Source: Timema cristinae (taxonomy: Eukaryota; Arthropoda; Insecta; Phasmatodea; Timematidae). From it: a DNA stretch of 64,000 nucleotides. The stretch is from assembly GCA_039000515.1 (NCBI GenBank), contig JBCFYV010000001.1, positions 54,120,410 through 54,184,409 of the forward strand, in the 5' to 3' direction. Positions 11,001-21,589 of this stretch are shown piece by piece. How positions within the stretch are numbered: position 1 is the first letter of the stretch; the number at the start of each line of letters is the position of its first letter. The notes beneath the pieces are model-generated. The model made no database searches, was not told the origin of the DNA, and saw only the letters and a list, made by a program, of their open reading frames with translations. The translations under genes were made by a program, and so were the position numbers.

Positions 11001-11545
11001 CTCCAACATGAGAGTATTCTACACAGGAAGATGTATACCATTTTAGATTACCCAATACACCAAGTGTTTAAGCAAGCGTTGCTTCCAACTTCTTTTTAAT
11101 TTCGTTAATAAAGACTAGAAATAGCGAGTCATTCGAGGGAGAGATCTTGATGATTTGGACTGTACCATTCAAAGCCTCTGAAAAATTGCAGGGATCGTAA
11201 TCTTCATTGACATTAAGATTCTCAATAGATTCCTGCTCACTTGACATTGAAACGTCCGCAACATTACCCAGTGAAGTTGCTCCTGTTGCAGTACAATTCC
11301 TTAGCTTGTGTCATAATAGATTATTCCAGCGTGAAAATATTTTACCGCATTTATCACACTCAAACGACTTCACCTCCAAACTATGTGAGGAAACATGTCA
11401 CTGTAAGTTATCACTCCTATTAAAAACTTGTCCACACTCATCCCACTTTTTAAGTCCACCCCCGTGTTGTAAACGTAGATGACGTGCCAGGCTGGTAAGT
11501 TTGGTAAAAGATTTTGAACAGTTCCTACATGAGAAAGACCGTTTT
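8026..11545 (-). pseudogene. C2H2 zinc-finger / endonuclease VII-like / family B DNA polymerase (DNA_pol_B_2), inactivated
   Basis: Pieces of one long protein follow in order on the minus strand. At 11290-11540 are C2H2 fingers (first one CRNCSKSF...RHLRLQH). At 10677-10898 is a segment with GSGW and SYIPLPEELRNKHA typical of this arthropod family. At 10203-10580 is a CxxC...H motif. At 10010-10225 is the exonuclease I motif YADFECFN. At 9824-10006 is an endonuclease VII-like zinc motif with CSICENELG and RDHCHLSG. Then come the exonuclease and spacer segments, motif A as CNNLYG near 9035-9060, motif B as LMNNAVFGK near 8535-8565, and motif C near 8268-8282. Motif C reads TYTYS where the family has DTD, so both metal-binding aspartates are lost. 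Stops (e.g. 11311-11313, 11398-11400) and several frameshifts break the gene. The family is protein-primed PolB as in Polintons and related virus-like elements; which exact lineage is uncertain. Confidence 0.9.
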
Positions 11546-11689
11546 AATGAAGCGTGTTGTATGAAAAGAAATAGATAAAATCTTAATTATAGAGTGTCTT
11601 GTATGAAAACAAATTGATAAAATCCTAATTATAGTTGGTTTGACAGTTATTCACTATTACTACTCTAGACGACCCTTATTCTCTATGAG

Positions 11690-13376
11690 AAAGATCGATG
11701 TGGGAGAGAATCACCCATCTCCACAGTGAGGAGGTTCAATGCTAAACCCCTCTTTCCCCAAAATAATATTCCCCGATACACCACTGAACATTATTATTTG
11801 TGTGTGAGAAAGTAACCCACCAGCTCTATGAGAAGGATCATTGTCGGGAAAAGTGGCTCAACTTCGCAATGTGGTGGATCAATACCAAAACCCCCAAAAT
11901 AATATTCCCCATCCACCACTGATCAATGCTACTCTTCTGTGAAAAGTGACTCGCCCACTGATTAATGTTATTCTTATATGAGAAAGTGACCCACCGGCTC
12001 AATGGGAAGGATCAATTTGGAAGAAAGTGGCCCATCTTCGCTGTGAGGAAGATCAATGCTAAAACCCCCAAAATAATATTTCCCAATCCACCACTGTTCA
12101 ATGCTATTCTTATGAGAAAAGTGACTTACCTGCTCTATGAGAAAGATCAAGGAGGGTTAATGTGACTCAACTCCATATTGAGGAGCATCAATATTAAAAC
12201 CTCCAAAATAATATTCCCAGATCCGCCACTGATCAATGCTATTCTTATATGAAAAAGTTACCCACCAGCTCTATGAGATGGATCAATGAGGTGGATCAAT
12301 GCTAAGATCCCCCAAAATAAAATTCCACGATCCGCCACTGTTCAATGCTATTCTTATGAGAAAAATTACCTCATCAGCACACTTGGAAGGATCAATGTGG
12401 GAGAAGGTGGCCCATCTTCACAATGAGGTGGATCAATGCTAAATCCCCCAAAATAATATTCCCCGATCCGCCACTAACCAATGCTATTCTTATGAGAAAG
12501 TGACCCATCTGCTCTATGGAATTGATCAATGTGGGCGAAGTGATCCAACTCCATAGTGAACAGGATCAGTGCTAAATCCCCCAAAATATTATTCTCCGAT
12601 CCGCCACTGATCAATCCTATTCTTATGAGAGAAAGTGACCCACTGGCTCTAAGGGAAGGATCATTGTGGGAGAAAGTGACCCAACTTCACAGTGAAGAGG
12701 ATCAATGCTAAAACTCAAGAAAAATGGATAACCCCCAAAATAATATTTCCCAATCCGCCACTGATCACTTTGAGAAGTTTTAACACTACCCGTATGGGTG
12801 AAAGGTCCCGCCTTTATAGTAAAAAGAGCACAAGGTAAAACGTGACAGAATTATTGTCAACCACCCAAAATTATATTTACTAATCCGCCACTGACCAATG
12901 CTATTTTTATGGGGAAAAGTTACCCACCTTCCCTGTGAAAATGAACAATGTGAGATAAAGTGACAAACTCCTCAGTGAGGAAGATCAATGATAAAACCCT
13001 AAAGAATTGTCAATCCCCAAAATAATATTTCTCGATCCACCACTTACTCACTTCTTAATATTATTTATATGGGAGATAATAACCCACCTCAATAGTAAGG
13101 AGTTTGCAAGATAAATTTGAAAGAAATGTCAAACACTCAAAATAATATTTCCTTATCCGCCACTGATCAATGCTATTCTTATGGGAGAAAGTGACCCACA
13201 TGGGAGAAAGTGACCCACATCCATAGTTAAGAGAAACAATTTGGGTGAAAGTGATCGAGCTTCACAGTGAGGAGGATCAATGCTATTCTTATGGGAGAAA
13301 GTGATCATCCTCATGGAATGAGGAGGATCAATGTTAACCTATGGGAGAAAGTGGGCTGGGACTGTCATTTTAACCA
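11690..13376 (+). repeat. Right inverted terminal array, ~11-12 tandem units
   Basis: A tandem array with a unit of roughly 110-180 bp. Each unit has GATCCGCCACTG, ATCAATGCTATTCTTATG, GAGAAAGTGACCCAC, AGGATCAATGTGGGAGAAAG, CACAGTGAGGAGGATCAATG and CCCCAAAATAATATTCCCC. Units vary in length and divergence. The outermost part (13260-13376) is the inverted counterpart of the left terminus. GATCCGCCACTG is the complement of CAGTGGCGGATC, a string typical of hAT transposon ends, so the repeat unit may itself derive from a small hAT-type element. Confidence 0.85.
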
Positions 13377-13379
13377 TGA

Positions 13380-13660
13380 AAAATTGAGATACATTCCCTT
13401 AGTAAATCTAGTTTATTCAGCCTTATTTCTTTCTTGTGGTTAATATTAGACATGTAAAACGATTGTAACTGGTGTGTGTATTGTAAACGGACATTATAAG
13501 ATTTTATAAATATTCAGGGTAAGCTAAGCAAATCCATGGCATAGTATTCAATATTATAGATTCCTTCATCAGCTTCGACGTATTTAGGGAGTTTTTTTCT
13601 AATAGACTTTACATTCTCCCTCCTTTCAAAATGTGTGTGCACTTCCTCTAATTTTGTCTT
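13380..13660. other. No gene seen
   Basis: AT-rich link between the polymerase element and the 165-bp repeats. Confidence 0.35.
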
Positions 13661-14410
13661 GCGATTTAAGTGGATAACTTGTTTTTTTGTGAATGTTATT
13701 TAAATATAGTTTCGACCATTAAATGTTATATAAAATCGCATTTAATATTACTTATGAATTTTTGTAAAAGTTATATATTATTTTATAAAATATAATCGTG
13801 AACATTAAGTTTCTTTGTTGTTTAGGTGGCTTATTTGTTTTGTGTAGATGCTATTTATTATGTCAACAAAATAAAGTTTCGAGCATTAAGAATATTCAAA
13901 ATTGAATTTAATATTAGTTATGAATTTTTGTAAAAGCTATATATTATTGAACATAAATATAATTTCAGACATTAAATTACTTTGTTGTTTAAGTGGCTAA
14001 TTTATTTTGTGTACATGTTATTTATTATGTCAACAAAAATAGTTTCGATCATTTAATGATATTTAAAATTGTATTTAATATTATTTATTAATTTTTGTAA
14101 AAGTTATATATTATTTCATCAAAATATAATCGTGAACATTAAATTGCTTTGTTGTTTAAATGGCTTATTTGTTTTGTGTAAATGCTATTTATTATGTCAA
14201 CATAATATAGTTTCGAGCATTAAATACTTAAAATTGTGTTTAATATAGTTATATATTATTTCATACAAATATAGTTGCGGACTTTAAATTCAAGTTACTA
14301 AATTCAATATTACCTATGAATTAATGAAGGAGTTAAATATTATTTCGACAAAATATAGATAGAACATTACATGATATTCAAATAAAACATTTTTCTGTTA
14401 TAAGTGGCTC
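13661..14410 (+). repeat. AT-rich tandem repeat, ~165-bp unit, about 4-5 copies
   Basis: Units start near 13661, 13823, 13989 and 14154, with a partial one to about 14410. Shared landmarks are GTTTAAGTGGCTTATTTG, GCTATTTATTATGTCAACA, TATAGTTTCGAGCATTAA and ATGAATTTTTGTAAAAG. Copies differ by substitutions and small deletions. No coding potential. Confidence 0.8.
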
Positions 14411-14516
14411 AAGGAATAAAACGGTTATTTCTAAAATAACCAAATCTTTTTTCACTTTATCCTTGGGTAGCAATCTACCGTCACAATTTATAAATAAAAA
14501 TGAACGTTTGTCTTAC

Positions 14517-14518
14517 TC

Positions 14519-14550
<32 letters not shown>

Positions 14551-14553
14551 TAT
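14517..14553 (+). repeat. (TG)n microsatellite
   Basis: A TG dinucleotide run interrupted by two TATG steps. Confidence 0.9.
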
Positions 14554-14929
14554 GTCTACGTGCCACCTTACCTTAAACCAAACTTAGTTAATTTATAAAA
14601 GCTATCTAAACAGTGAAACTGTTTGTAGGGTTTTACCAAACCAAATGCTGGTACACATTCTTCCTGGACAAAAAATCTAGTCGACTAGCAAAACCCCTTC
14701 GCAAATGCGGGGTTCACTCGGAAGGAAGTACGACTGTTCTTACAGACATTAGCAGTGCTAAAGATATTGAAGTTCGAATTCTTTTGGGACTCCATCTAAA
14801 TGTTAGCCATATTTAATTCTGGCGGGGGGAAAGAAAATCCCTGCTTGGTAAACTGTTGGTATTTCTCCCTCCGGAACATTTTCTTAATCATCCCTATCGC
14901 ACCATCATAATTAATAATAGACGTTTGAC

Positions 14930-15110
14930 ACGAAAAGGGTACGTTTAACTCATACAGTTATGACGGGAGAGGTCGTGAGTTCGAATCTCGCTCGGGTGAA
15001 CTGGCGGTGGTTTTCTACTCTCCCTCACTTCACGTAAACGCTAGAACATTTCTACCTTACTCCTCCAGTCCATGATGGATACTCATCCACCCATGTCGAC
15101 GGACGATACA
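14930..15110 (+). mobile_element. SINE-A fragment
   Basis: The B box GAGTTCGAATCTCGCTCGGG and GAACTGGCGGTGG linker are clear, followed by CACGTAAACGCTAG. The A-box half is degraded and the tail is lost. Confidence 0.65.
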
Positions 15111-15219
15111 AACAACAGATTTTAGTATACTTTTGTGGTGGGGGATGGCGGCCTCTAACTGAGGATTATAAATCCGCGTAAGGCTTCCTATGCCCCTAAT
15201 GGTGCATAATTAGAGCTGC

Positions 15220-15500
15220 GTCATTGCTCTCTAGTGGTGACATCCCTGGGAAAAAACCCATTACCACATAAGTGAGTGGAGGGTTGCGTCATTGCGATGA
15301 CGACACAGGGAACACCCATTGCTGGTGGGAGGGTTACGACATCATTCAAGGTCGTGATCTATTCCTGTCTCTACTCGTCTTGTCAAGCCGCCAAACTGGC
15401 GGCAGGTATGGGTCATCCGGATTGCGACATGTACGATGACGTCATCGGGAAAACCCATAGCTGGGGGAGGGTTGCCAGGGTAAATGACCTCATGTGCATT
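15220..15500 (+). repeat. Imperfect local repeats with a CRE-like palindrome
   Basis: Three related segments share GCGTCATTG or GATGACG, then GGGAA-ACCCAT and GGGAGGGTT. The palindrome TGACGTCA lies at 15437-15444. The region is GC-richer than its surroundings, and the frame across it has no family resemblance. Confidence 0.5.
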
Positions 15501-15613
15501 TTATAATAATTTTTGTATACTTTCATCGATGATCGCATGGTCTAAGGCGTCACTAGACACCTGGTGACAGAGTGATCGACGATTGAAGCAAATGCTGGTA
15601 CACATTCTACCTG

Positions 15614-15735
15614 CCTTCAGAAGGCCACAACCAATGCACCAAGTGGACTTGAGGGTGGGGGGGTGGCTGGGTAGAAAGCACATCTGAACCAGCGTCCTTC
15701 AGAAGGCCACGACTGATGTACCAAGCGGCACTGGG
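15614..15735 (+). repeat. Short direct duplication
   Basis: CCTTCAGAAGGCCAC followed by an ACTGATGTACCAAG-type string occurs at about 15614-15657 and again at 15691-15735. Confidence 0.7.
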
Positions 15736-16450
15736 GGGGTTCATGGCTCTTCAACAAGGTCGGTGTCATCCTCTTTCGAAATTTATAACAAGTTACTGTT
15801 ATGACATCTGACTACTCCCACTGATAAGGGGTATGACAAGTCAGGGGAGGGGAGCGGTGAAGGGAAAGGCAGTCCAACAGAGTCTTACGAGAGGGATCAT
15901 TCAGTGTAACATATTTCTTTCTGTGTCGTGGCGATGTAAGGAGGGTGGGGAGTGAAGGAAATGTTAAAGGGGCCTTACAGCCGTGATACGCTGTCAGCTA
16001 CTTGGTGGGTGGTCACACTCTTCGCTAAGCGGCTGGGAAGAGAAGATGCTCCCAGCCTCACTAGCGATGCCATGGGAGGAGCGACAGGCGCTGTGGACTG
16101 CACCCCAATAAATAAATAAATAAACTCCAACGCCCCATCCCAATCCTACGACAATAAACTCCCCACACCAATAAAAAAACTCCACGGCCTATCCGAATCC
16201 TACCCAGACATAAATAACCAATGAGCACAGATAAAAAAGGCAATGAGCATACATAAATAACCATTGAGCACACATAAAAAAGCAAAGAACACAAATAAAA
16301 AACAAATGAGACAAGAATAAACAGGTTTGGACACTAGATGTAGGTCAGGAGGAGGGGGAGGGAAGGGGGAAAACCAACAACCAATCAGAGTGCGAGGGGC
16401 GTGGTCACGTGACCAAATTCAACCAATCAGACGCTTTTTTTTAAGGCGCC
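15700..16450 (-). repeat. Dispersed repeat R1, minus-oriented copy, promoter-like
   Basis: Read on the minus strand, this matches 61610-62345 on the plus strand. Shared landmarks in order are GATTGGTTGTTGG followed by TTTTCCCCC, a GTCCAAAC...CTTGTCTCATT string, ATGTCTGGGTAGGATT, GGGCGTTGGAGTTT with (TTTA)n, GCAGTCCA with CGCTCCTCCC, and GTAAGGCCCCTTTA. The upstream part contains two GATTGGTT (CCAAT) boxes, CACGTG and CACGCCCC, as in a promoter. The ATAAATA and ATGAGCAC repeats at 16105-16320 are local expansions. It may be the 5' region of an unrecognised element. Confidence 0.65.
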
Positions 16451-18150
16451 CCACACACTACTAACGTTATTGGAAATGACATTTCACGAGTATATTTTCT
16501 TCAATTAAAACTTAAAATATAAGCCTGTTAATGGCATAGTAACATGATACCTTTTCCCTCTATTTTGGCACAAACCATTTTGAAATTATACACCACTTTA
16601 TAAGTAACGTGGAGTTTCTGGACGTCTGCAATTCTTTTCAGCAGTCCAGTGGACAATATCCATAAACTCAGCCATAGCCATACTTTTTCTATCTTTCTGT
16701 TCTTGTAAAACTAGTATCCTACGCTTGTTTCTGAAAATTTGAGAAGAATTTCCATTCACTTTGAAACAAAAATATCACGAGATATCCTAAATTACTCTTA
16801 GATGGTGCAATACAATTCTCACGATCGATTTTATAACGGGCCTACGCTTTGAGTTAAATTGTCCGTTTTAAAATTCAAATAATTACCTTTTATTTTTAGA
16901 GTTTAAAATTAATAAGTTATATTTAACATAAGAGACCTATGAGTTACTTACCACCAAAATTGGATCCACGAGAAGAGAAGGAGGGAAATGTGTGGAATCG
17001 CCCCATTCCCCCCAAAATAATAAAAAGTTTTTATATAATTGGTAAATACTACACAAATTGCCAACCGATTTGACTAGATATTCTATCAATTTCCTTCTTA
17101 ACGTTCGTAAACAACCACAAATTGCCTGAGTCCAATGAACCAGTTGTAATATAAGTTAAAAGTTTCTTGGTATTCACTGTGATACCTGGGGTGATTCGTG
17201 GCGAAGTGCCCCAACAAAATGTAAAGGCATTTCTTATAACATTGAATTCCTCTTGAAGAAAAAGTATTGTTTTTGATTAACTAAGGTTTTAAGCGTTATT
17301 AATTTTATCAGACTTTAAAAACTTCTAGCTTTGGCATTGTGGAAGAATACAGAACTACTTGATTATTAATACTCTCAATAAATGGGTGAAGTGCATGACA
17401 CTTTCCATCTTGGGTAGGACTGAAAAAAAAAAGCCTAACTAAAAACAGATGTTCCAAATGATTCCAAACGTAGTTTTGTCATCCCACGTGTAATAATTAA
17501 CTTCACTTGTCGAATTGACGAAACATATACGCAAAAAGGATAATAAAGGACCTGTTTTTGTCAACTTTTCAATTGCCAGTAAACCTAATTTACTGTTGAC
17601 CAACAATATACCTATCCGCACCATTAGACACGCGGGTAGAAGCGCAAGTTTTTTCTGTTTTAACGGTGATGGGGAAACCTGAGTTTGAATACCGAACTGT
17701 TAAATTCAGTTGATTTTGTATATGGTTTTCAAACTACACTTCAACGCATTTACCCTAAAAGTTAGCTTTCTTATATATTCCCTACTAAAATAATACGAAA
17801 CAGACGTAAACACAAAAAAACAAACTATAATCTTCCTTGCGGAAAACGAACGAGAATTTGTGTACATTAAAACAAAAGGAAGAAATCTGTTACTAAATGG
17901 TTTCCCCCTCTCCCTCAAATCTTTATTGTGGGTAAAAGTCTATAAATCTTGCTATGTTATGATAATTATATTGAAATGACCCATACGTTTTGTAAGATAT
18001 GGAGTAAAAAGACTACACAAAATTTGAGATTTAATTAATAAACACTCCCTATTTTATCCATGATATATGTGTTAATACAATCATATTCTTGCTATCCGCA
18101 TATTTACATTAACGGAGAATGGATGAGTAAGGTATAATTTAAAGAAAGTG
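16451..18150. other. No gene seen
   Basis: AT-rich DNA of about 1.7 kb. Minus-strand frames at 17439-17624 and 17706-17918 show no domain or splice support. Confidence 0.4.
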
Positions 18151-18184
18151 TATCTACAATTGTTTGGGAGAAAATAGTGTGAAT

Positions 18185-18420
18185 ACATTTAGGGAAAACC
18201 ACGAGTGAAGCCTACAGCGAATCGTAACCTTGACCTCTGCGTCACCGGAAACCCTGATAGTTTGAGACCTACTTCTTTTCCGGAGATCCCACTGGTGCGG
18301 ATGCTTCTCATTGTAACTCTTGATAAAAACTCCAGTCCTCCAATAAGGACCCTTGGTTCTATTGACAGCAGTGGACAAGTTGATGTTGGGCTAGCTACAC
18401 AATCTCATGCCGTTTGTCTT
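18185..18420 (-). mobile_element. Old SINE-A fragment (minus)
   Basis: GGGAAAACCAC, then a degraded B box (AATCGTAACCTTGACCTC) and CGTCACCGG follow the order of a minus-strand SINE-A head. Heavily diverged, so this is a weak call. Confidence 0.35.
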
Positions 18421-18424
18421 TGTT

Positions 18425-19185
18425 AGTTCGGCTGAAGGCTATAGGGAACTTATCTTGGTTTATTCTAAGATCCACATAGTAGCCATATCCAAGGCTGATA
18501 ACTTACCACTACAATTAAAAATACTGTTTAAATAGGGGGATGGGGCCGGCGTGATATTGTGACGTTATATTTTAAGGGGGCTTACAGAATGGAGACACTG
18601 TGTTACGAGGGGGATTATAGCGGGTAAAAAAAAACACAATATTAGTGTGACCTAGTTAATGGACAACTCCTAATTAGACTTGATATTATAAAAACGTTAT
18701 GATTAATAAAATAAAACATTGTAAGATGTCCCATACTTCTGAAATCCTTCACGTATCCCTGGAGGTACGTGTTCCTCAATTTTGGAAACACTCGTTTAGA
18801 ACATAATACGCTAATGGTTTCTGAAATGAAAGTGTTGTTTAAACCATTAAAGTCTGTTTCTTTAAGAAGCTTCAAAGGTAGAAGTGCTCAGAGATCAAGA
18901 GAGCAAACACTGTATTGTTTTTTATATTGACACATAAAAATAAAATAAAAACTTGCAACGCACATCATAATAAATAATGATGAAATATATCATACCATTC
19001 TTTAAAATAATATATCAAATAGAAAACTCAATCCCCGATACTTTCTTGAAATTGAAAAGTTTGGTTTGTATGTTACAGACTCTTACTTAGAGCCTATAGA
19101 TTACACAATTCCAAAGGTACGAATGGTCACTTTTTCTTGTTTCTCAGAAGAAGAAAAAAACCATTCACAAATAAATATTTAAAAT
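18425..19185. other. No gene seen
   Basis: AT-rich, no recognised repeat. A minus-strand frame at 18642-18875 has no family resemblance. Confidence 0.35.
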
Positions 19186-19189
19186 GGTG

Positions 19190-19405
19190 GCCATACCGGG
19201 GAGCACGGATGGTAAATCTTAAACTCTGGATGGGAATATCAAGGATGAATCCCCCCGGGAGTACTGAGAACGATTTTTCCAAAGAGTTAGCCACTCCTCC
19301 CCGCAAATGTATGTACATCTTAAAATTGTACTTTTCTTATTCCTACCTCAGTTGCGTGATTAAATGCGTACATCCCGAACAGGTATCAAGACTTGGCCTG
19401 ACACC
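19190..19405 (+). mobile_element. Decayed SINE-A copy
   Basis: GGTGGCCATACCGGG head, GAGTACTGAGAACG linker, CCGCAAATGTATGTACATC body and CATCCCGAACAGGTATCAAG tail. The B box is degraded. Confidence 0.6.
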
Positions 19406-19625
19406 TTAGTTCCGCCGGTAGCGTGTCTGCCTAATGAGCTAAGGGCCTTGGGTTCGATTCTCAGCATGGCATAAATATTTTCATCGGTGGAATTTGGGTT
19501 TCCACTTTCACACTGATTAATTAATAGGTGAGGGATGGGTGGTGTGTTTGTTCTATATTTAATCTATATTGTAAGTCATGTATTGATATAACCAGCCGAT
19601 TCAGAGATTGCACGATATTTCCTCA
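19404..19625 (+). mobile_element. SINE-C copy, uninterrupted
   Basis: The tRNA-like head has GGTAGCGTGTCTGCC and B box GGGTTCGATTCTC. The body includes ATTTTCATCGGTGGAATTTG, and the end has AACCAGCCGATTCAGAG and TTGCACGATATTTCCTC. It follows directly on the tail of the SINE-A copy. It is the reference for the split copy at 4905-5430. Confidence 0.7.
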
Positions 19626-20094
19626 AATAAAAAGAAAGTAAGACATGAAAAAAAATAATGGAGTTCCGTTAGTGAAAAGGTCCTTTGGATAGATGTTCCC
19701 CCCATCCCCTTCTTTTCTCCCAAATAATTTGAGTTCTCTCTCATTGTGATACCGGGTTCTTGTTTGGCTCGTGACCATATTCACTGTCGTGAGGTGTTGG
19801 GAACCGCCTCTGAAGATACCATGATGCGCCATTTGTTTGATCGACCCGGTGATTGATCGTTGTGAGGCCTCCAGTATCGATCTGATCCTCTTGTCTATCC
19901 TGCCATTCCTATCCCTCCCCAAGAAAGACAGGGGTATGCATTCCCTCCATTAATCCATACCAACTATCCGTCGATGCATTCCGTTCTGAAGACGTGAGCG
20001 ACTCTTCATTACGAGATCGCAGCGTTTTATTCACCTCGTGCTCGTATCTTTGTCTCACTCGCTCGTCGTGTGGAATGTACAGCCCTAGACACAC
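19623..20094 (-). other. GC-richer island with two overlapping minus-strand frames, unknown
   Basis: The base composition is near 50% GC, against roughly one third around it. Two minus-strand frames (19909-20094 and 19623-19922) abut with a one-base frame change, as if one ancestral frame had been shifted. The first carries RQRYEHEVNKTLRSRNEE, the second RIRSILEASQRSITGSIKQM; both are charged and protein-like, without tandem repetition. I recognise no family. It could be a host exon, a processed pseudogene or part of a retroelement. Confidence 0.35.
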
Positions 20095-20595
20095 ACATTC
20101 ACACTATATAGGTACACTCTAAGAGACGTAACCTTTTCAAAACCGTTGAATGTGCGTAGTTTTTGGTAAAAGAACATAACCACAAAAAAAAAAAAAAACT
20201 CCTCTCCAATCGGATTGCGAGCTATTATTATTTGACTCCTCACAAATGTATGTGCTCACCTTGGTAGTCTTTATCTTTTGTATATTTCAAAATATATGTT
20301 TACTGCTTCATAATAATCAGTGCTGACATTATTAACCATAAACAGTGCTGCCACAAATTACACAACAGTAAAAAAAAATTCCTGTAATTCTAAGGGTGGA
20401 GGTTAGAATAGCCCTACCTATAAATAACTGTAATAGTTGGTTGGATGAATAAGAGTCTAGTAGACAACTACGTGGAAGTTGAGATCATTCGTATTCACTT
20501 TATTTGGTTTAAATTATTAAAGCTTTATGTGTGATCTCAATGAACCTATAAAGATATTTTATAATGTTCCTGGCCTGATTTTTTTTTTTTTTTCA
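20095..20595. other. No gene seen
   Basis: AT-rich with poly-A and poly-T runs. Confidence 0.35.
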
Positions 20596-20599
20596 TAAA

Positions 20600-20915
20600 C
20601 AAGAAGTCTCTATAATCTATTTGAAGTGGTCTTTCTCCAACAGGTATGCCCTTATAAGCTATTTGTAATTGTCCCCCCAGGATATTTTTTTTAAATTAGA
20701 TGCCTTTAGAAGCTACTGGAAGTGCTATTTCCCCAACACACTTTTGAAAATTGAATGCTTTTAGAAGCTAATTGGAGTGGTCTTCACTTGGATTTTTTTT
20801 AAATATTATATGAATATATAATCCTTTGGAAGGGCTGCCTACGGTATTAAAAAAAATTGAATTATCTAAAAGACATTTTTTGAAAATTAAATGCCTCTAT
20901 AAATTATTTAAAGTT
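20600..20915 (+). repeat. Diverged tandem repeat, ~57-bp unit
   Basis: About five loose copies built on TGCCTTTAGAAGCTATTTG, AGTGGTCTTTCCCCAACA and a T-rich end. Divergence between copies is high. Confidence 0.5.
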
Positions 20916-20919
20916 TGAT

Positions 20920-21345
20920 ACAGAGCCATATTTAAGCTTTATATTAAAAACTTTTGAAATATTTTTGGGGGGGACTGAGGCTTAAACCCCCTAGCTCCCC
21001 CATCTCTACAACGAGTAAACTCATAAACTTAATAAAAACCTACAAACAACACCTAATAAAAAATAATTTAATTACTTATATATACATTTTTTGTAGGATC
21101 TTTCGAATTTTACGGCCATAAAAAAGTATGGTGAAATATGCACGCACACAGACTTTCACCAAACAATTTAGTATTATAAATATATATACATACTTTTAGT
21201 AATAAAATGTATGCATAGTAAAATGCAATACTGACAAAAATATTTGTATTGGAATCATTAGCTATTTTACATCCCCCAACGAGGGTTTCTCTTTAATTTA
21301 TCTTCGGGATACTGTGAGGGCCACATTTTCAGCGAGCGCGGGCAA
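20920..21345. other. No gene seen
   Basis: AT-rich. A GGGGGGGACTGAGGC patch near 20967 is followed by a C-rich string; not assignable. Confidence 0.3.
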
Positions 21346-21349
21346 AACT

Positions 21350-21570
21350 GGTCTAGGTCGTCACTCAAATTATTGAATGGACTACCGATGGCAGATAGAT
21401 CGGGTGTACTAAGGGTTCCTTTCCTAAATAGTTCGTCACACCACCACCTCCACGCAAATGCGGGTACACTTCCTCAAAGTTCAACCGTTCTCATCCCTAG
21501 CACATTAGCGTGATTAGTATAAAAACGTTTTACCTAAACGGTTATTGAGACATGGCGACCAAAAAATAAA
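21350..21570 (+). mobile_element. SINE-A copy, decayed head
   Basis: GGTGTACTAAGGGTTCC linker, CACGCAAATGCGGGTACAC body, CACATTAGCGTGATTAGTA and a tail with CCTAAACGGTTATTGAGAC. It directly precedes the 39-bp array. Confidence 0.65.
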
Positions 21571-21589
21571 AAGGATGTAAAAGAGAAAG

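Larger units (their letters stand above)
7040..13380 (-). mobile_element. DNA-polymerase-B element with tandem-repeat inverted ends (Polinton/virus-like, decayed)
   Basis: Two copies of one sequence lie in inverted orientation. TGGTTAAAATGAC at 7045-7057 corresponds to its complement at 13364-13376, and the match continues inward through CCCACTTTCTCCCATA, GGTTAACATTGATCC and CTCACTGTGAAG motifs for at least 130 bp. Between them lies a single recognisable gene on the minus strand (8026-11545). The left end is about 0.4 kb of repeat, the right end about 1.7 kb. Polinton/Maverick elements have long inverted ends and a protein-primed polymerase but also integrase, ATPase and capsid genes, none of which I see. 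The element could be a remnant, an internally deleted form, or a polymerase-only family. No target duplication is obvious, so its outer limits are uncertain by about 5 bp. Confidence 0.7.

Noticed and set aside
7040..13380. 6-bp target duplication expected for a Polinton
   Set aside because: The flanks (…ACGTGAGTAG and TGAAAAATTG…) do not match at any register tried, so no duplication is claimed.
14613..14816. 67-codon plus frame after the TG microsatellite
   Set aside because: Contains GCAAATGCGGGG and GTACACATTC strings like the SINE body, so it is probably decayed SINE sequence.
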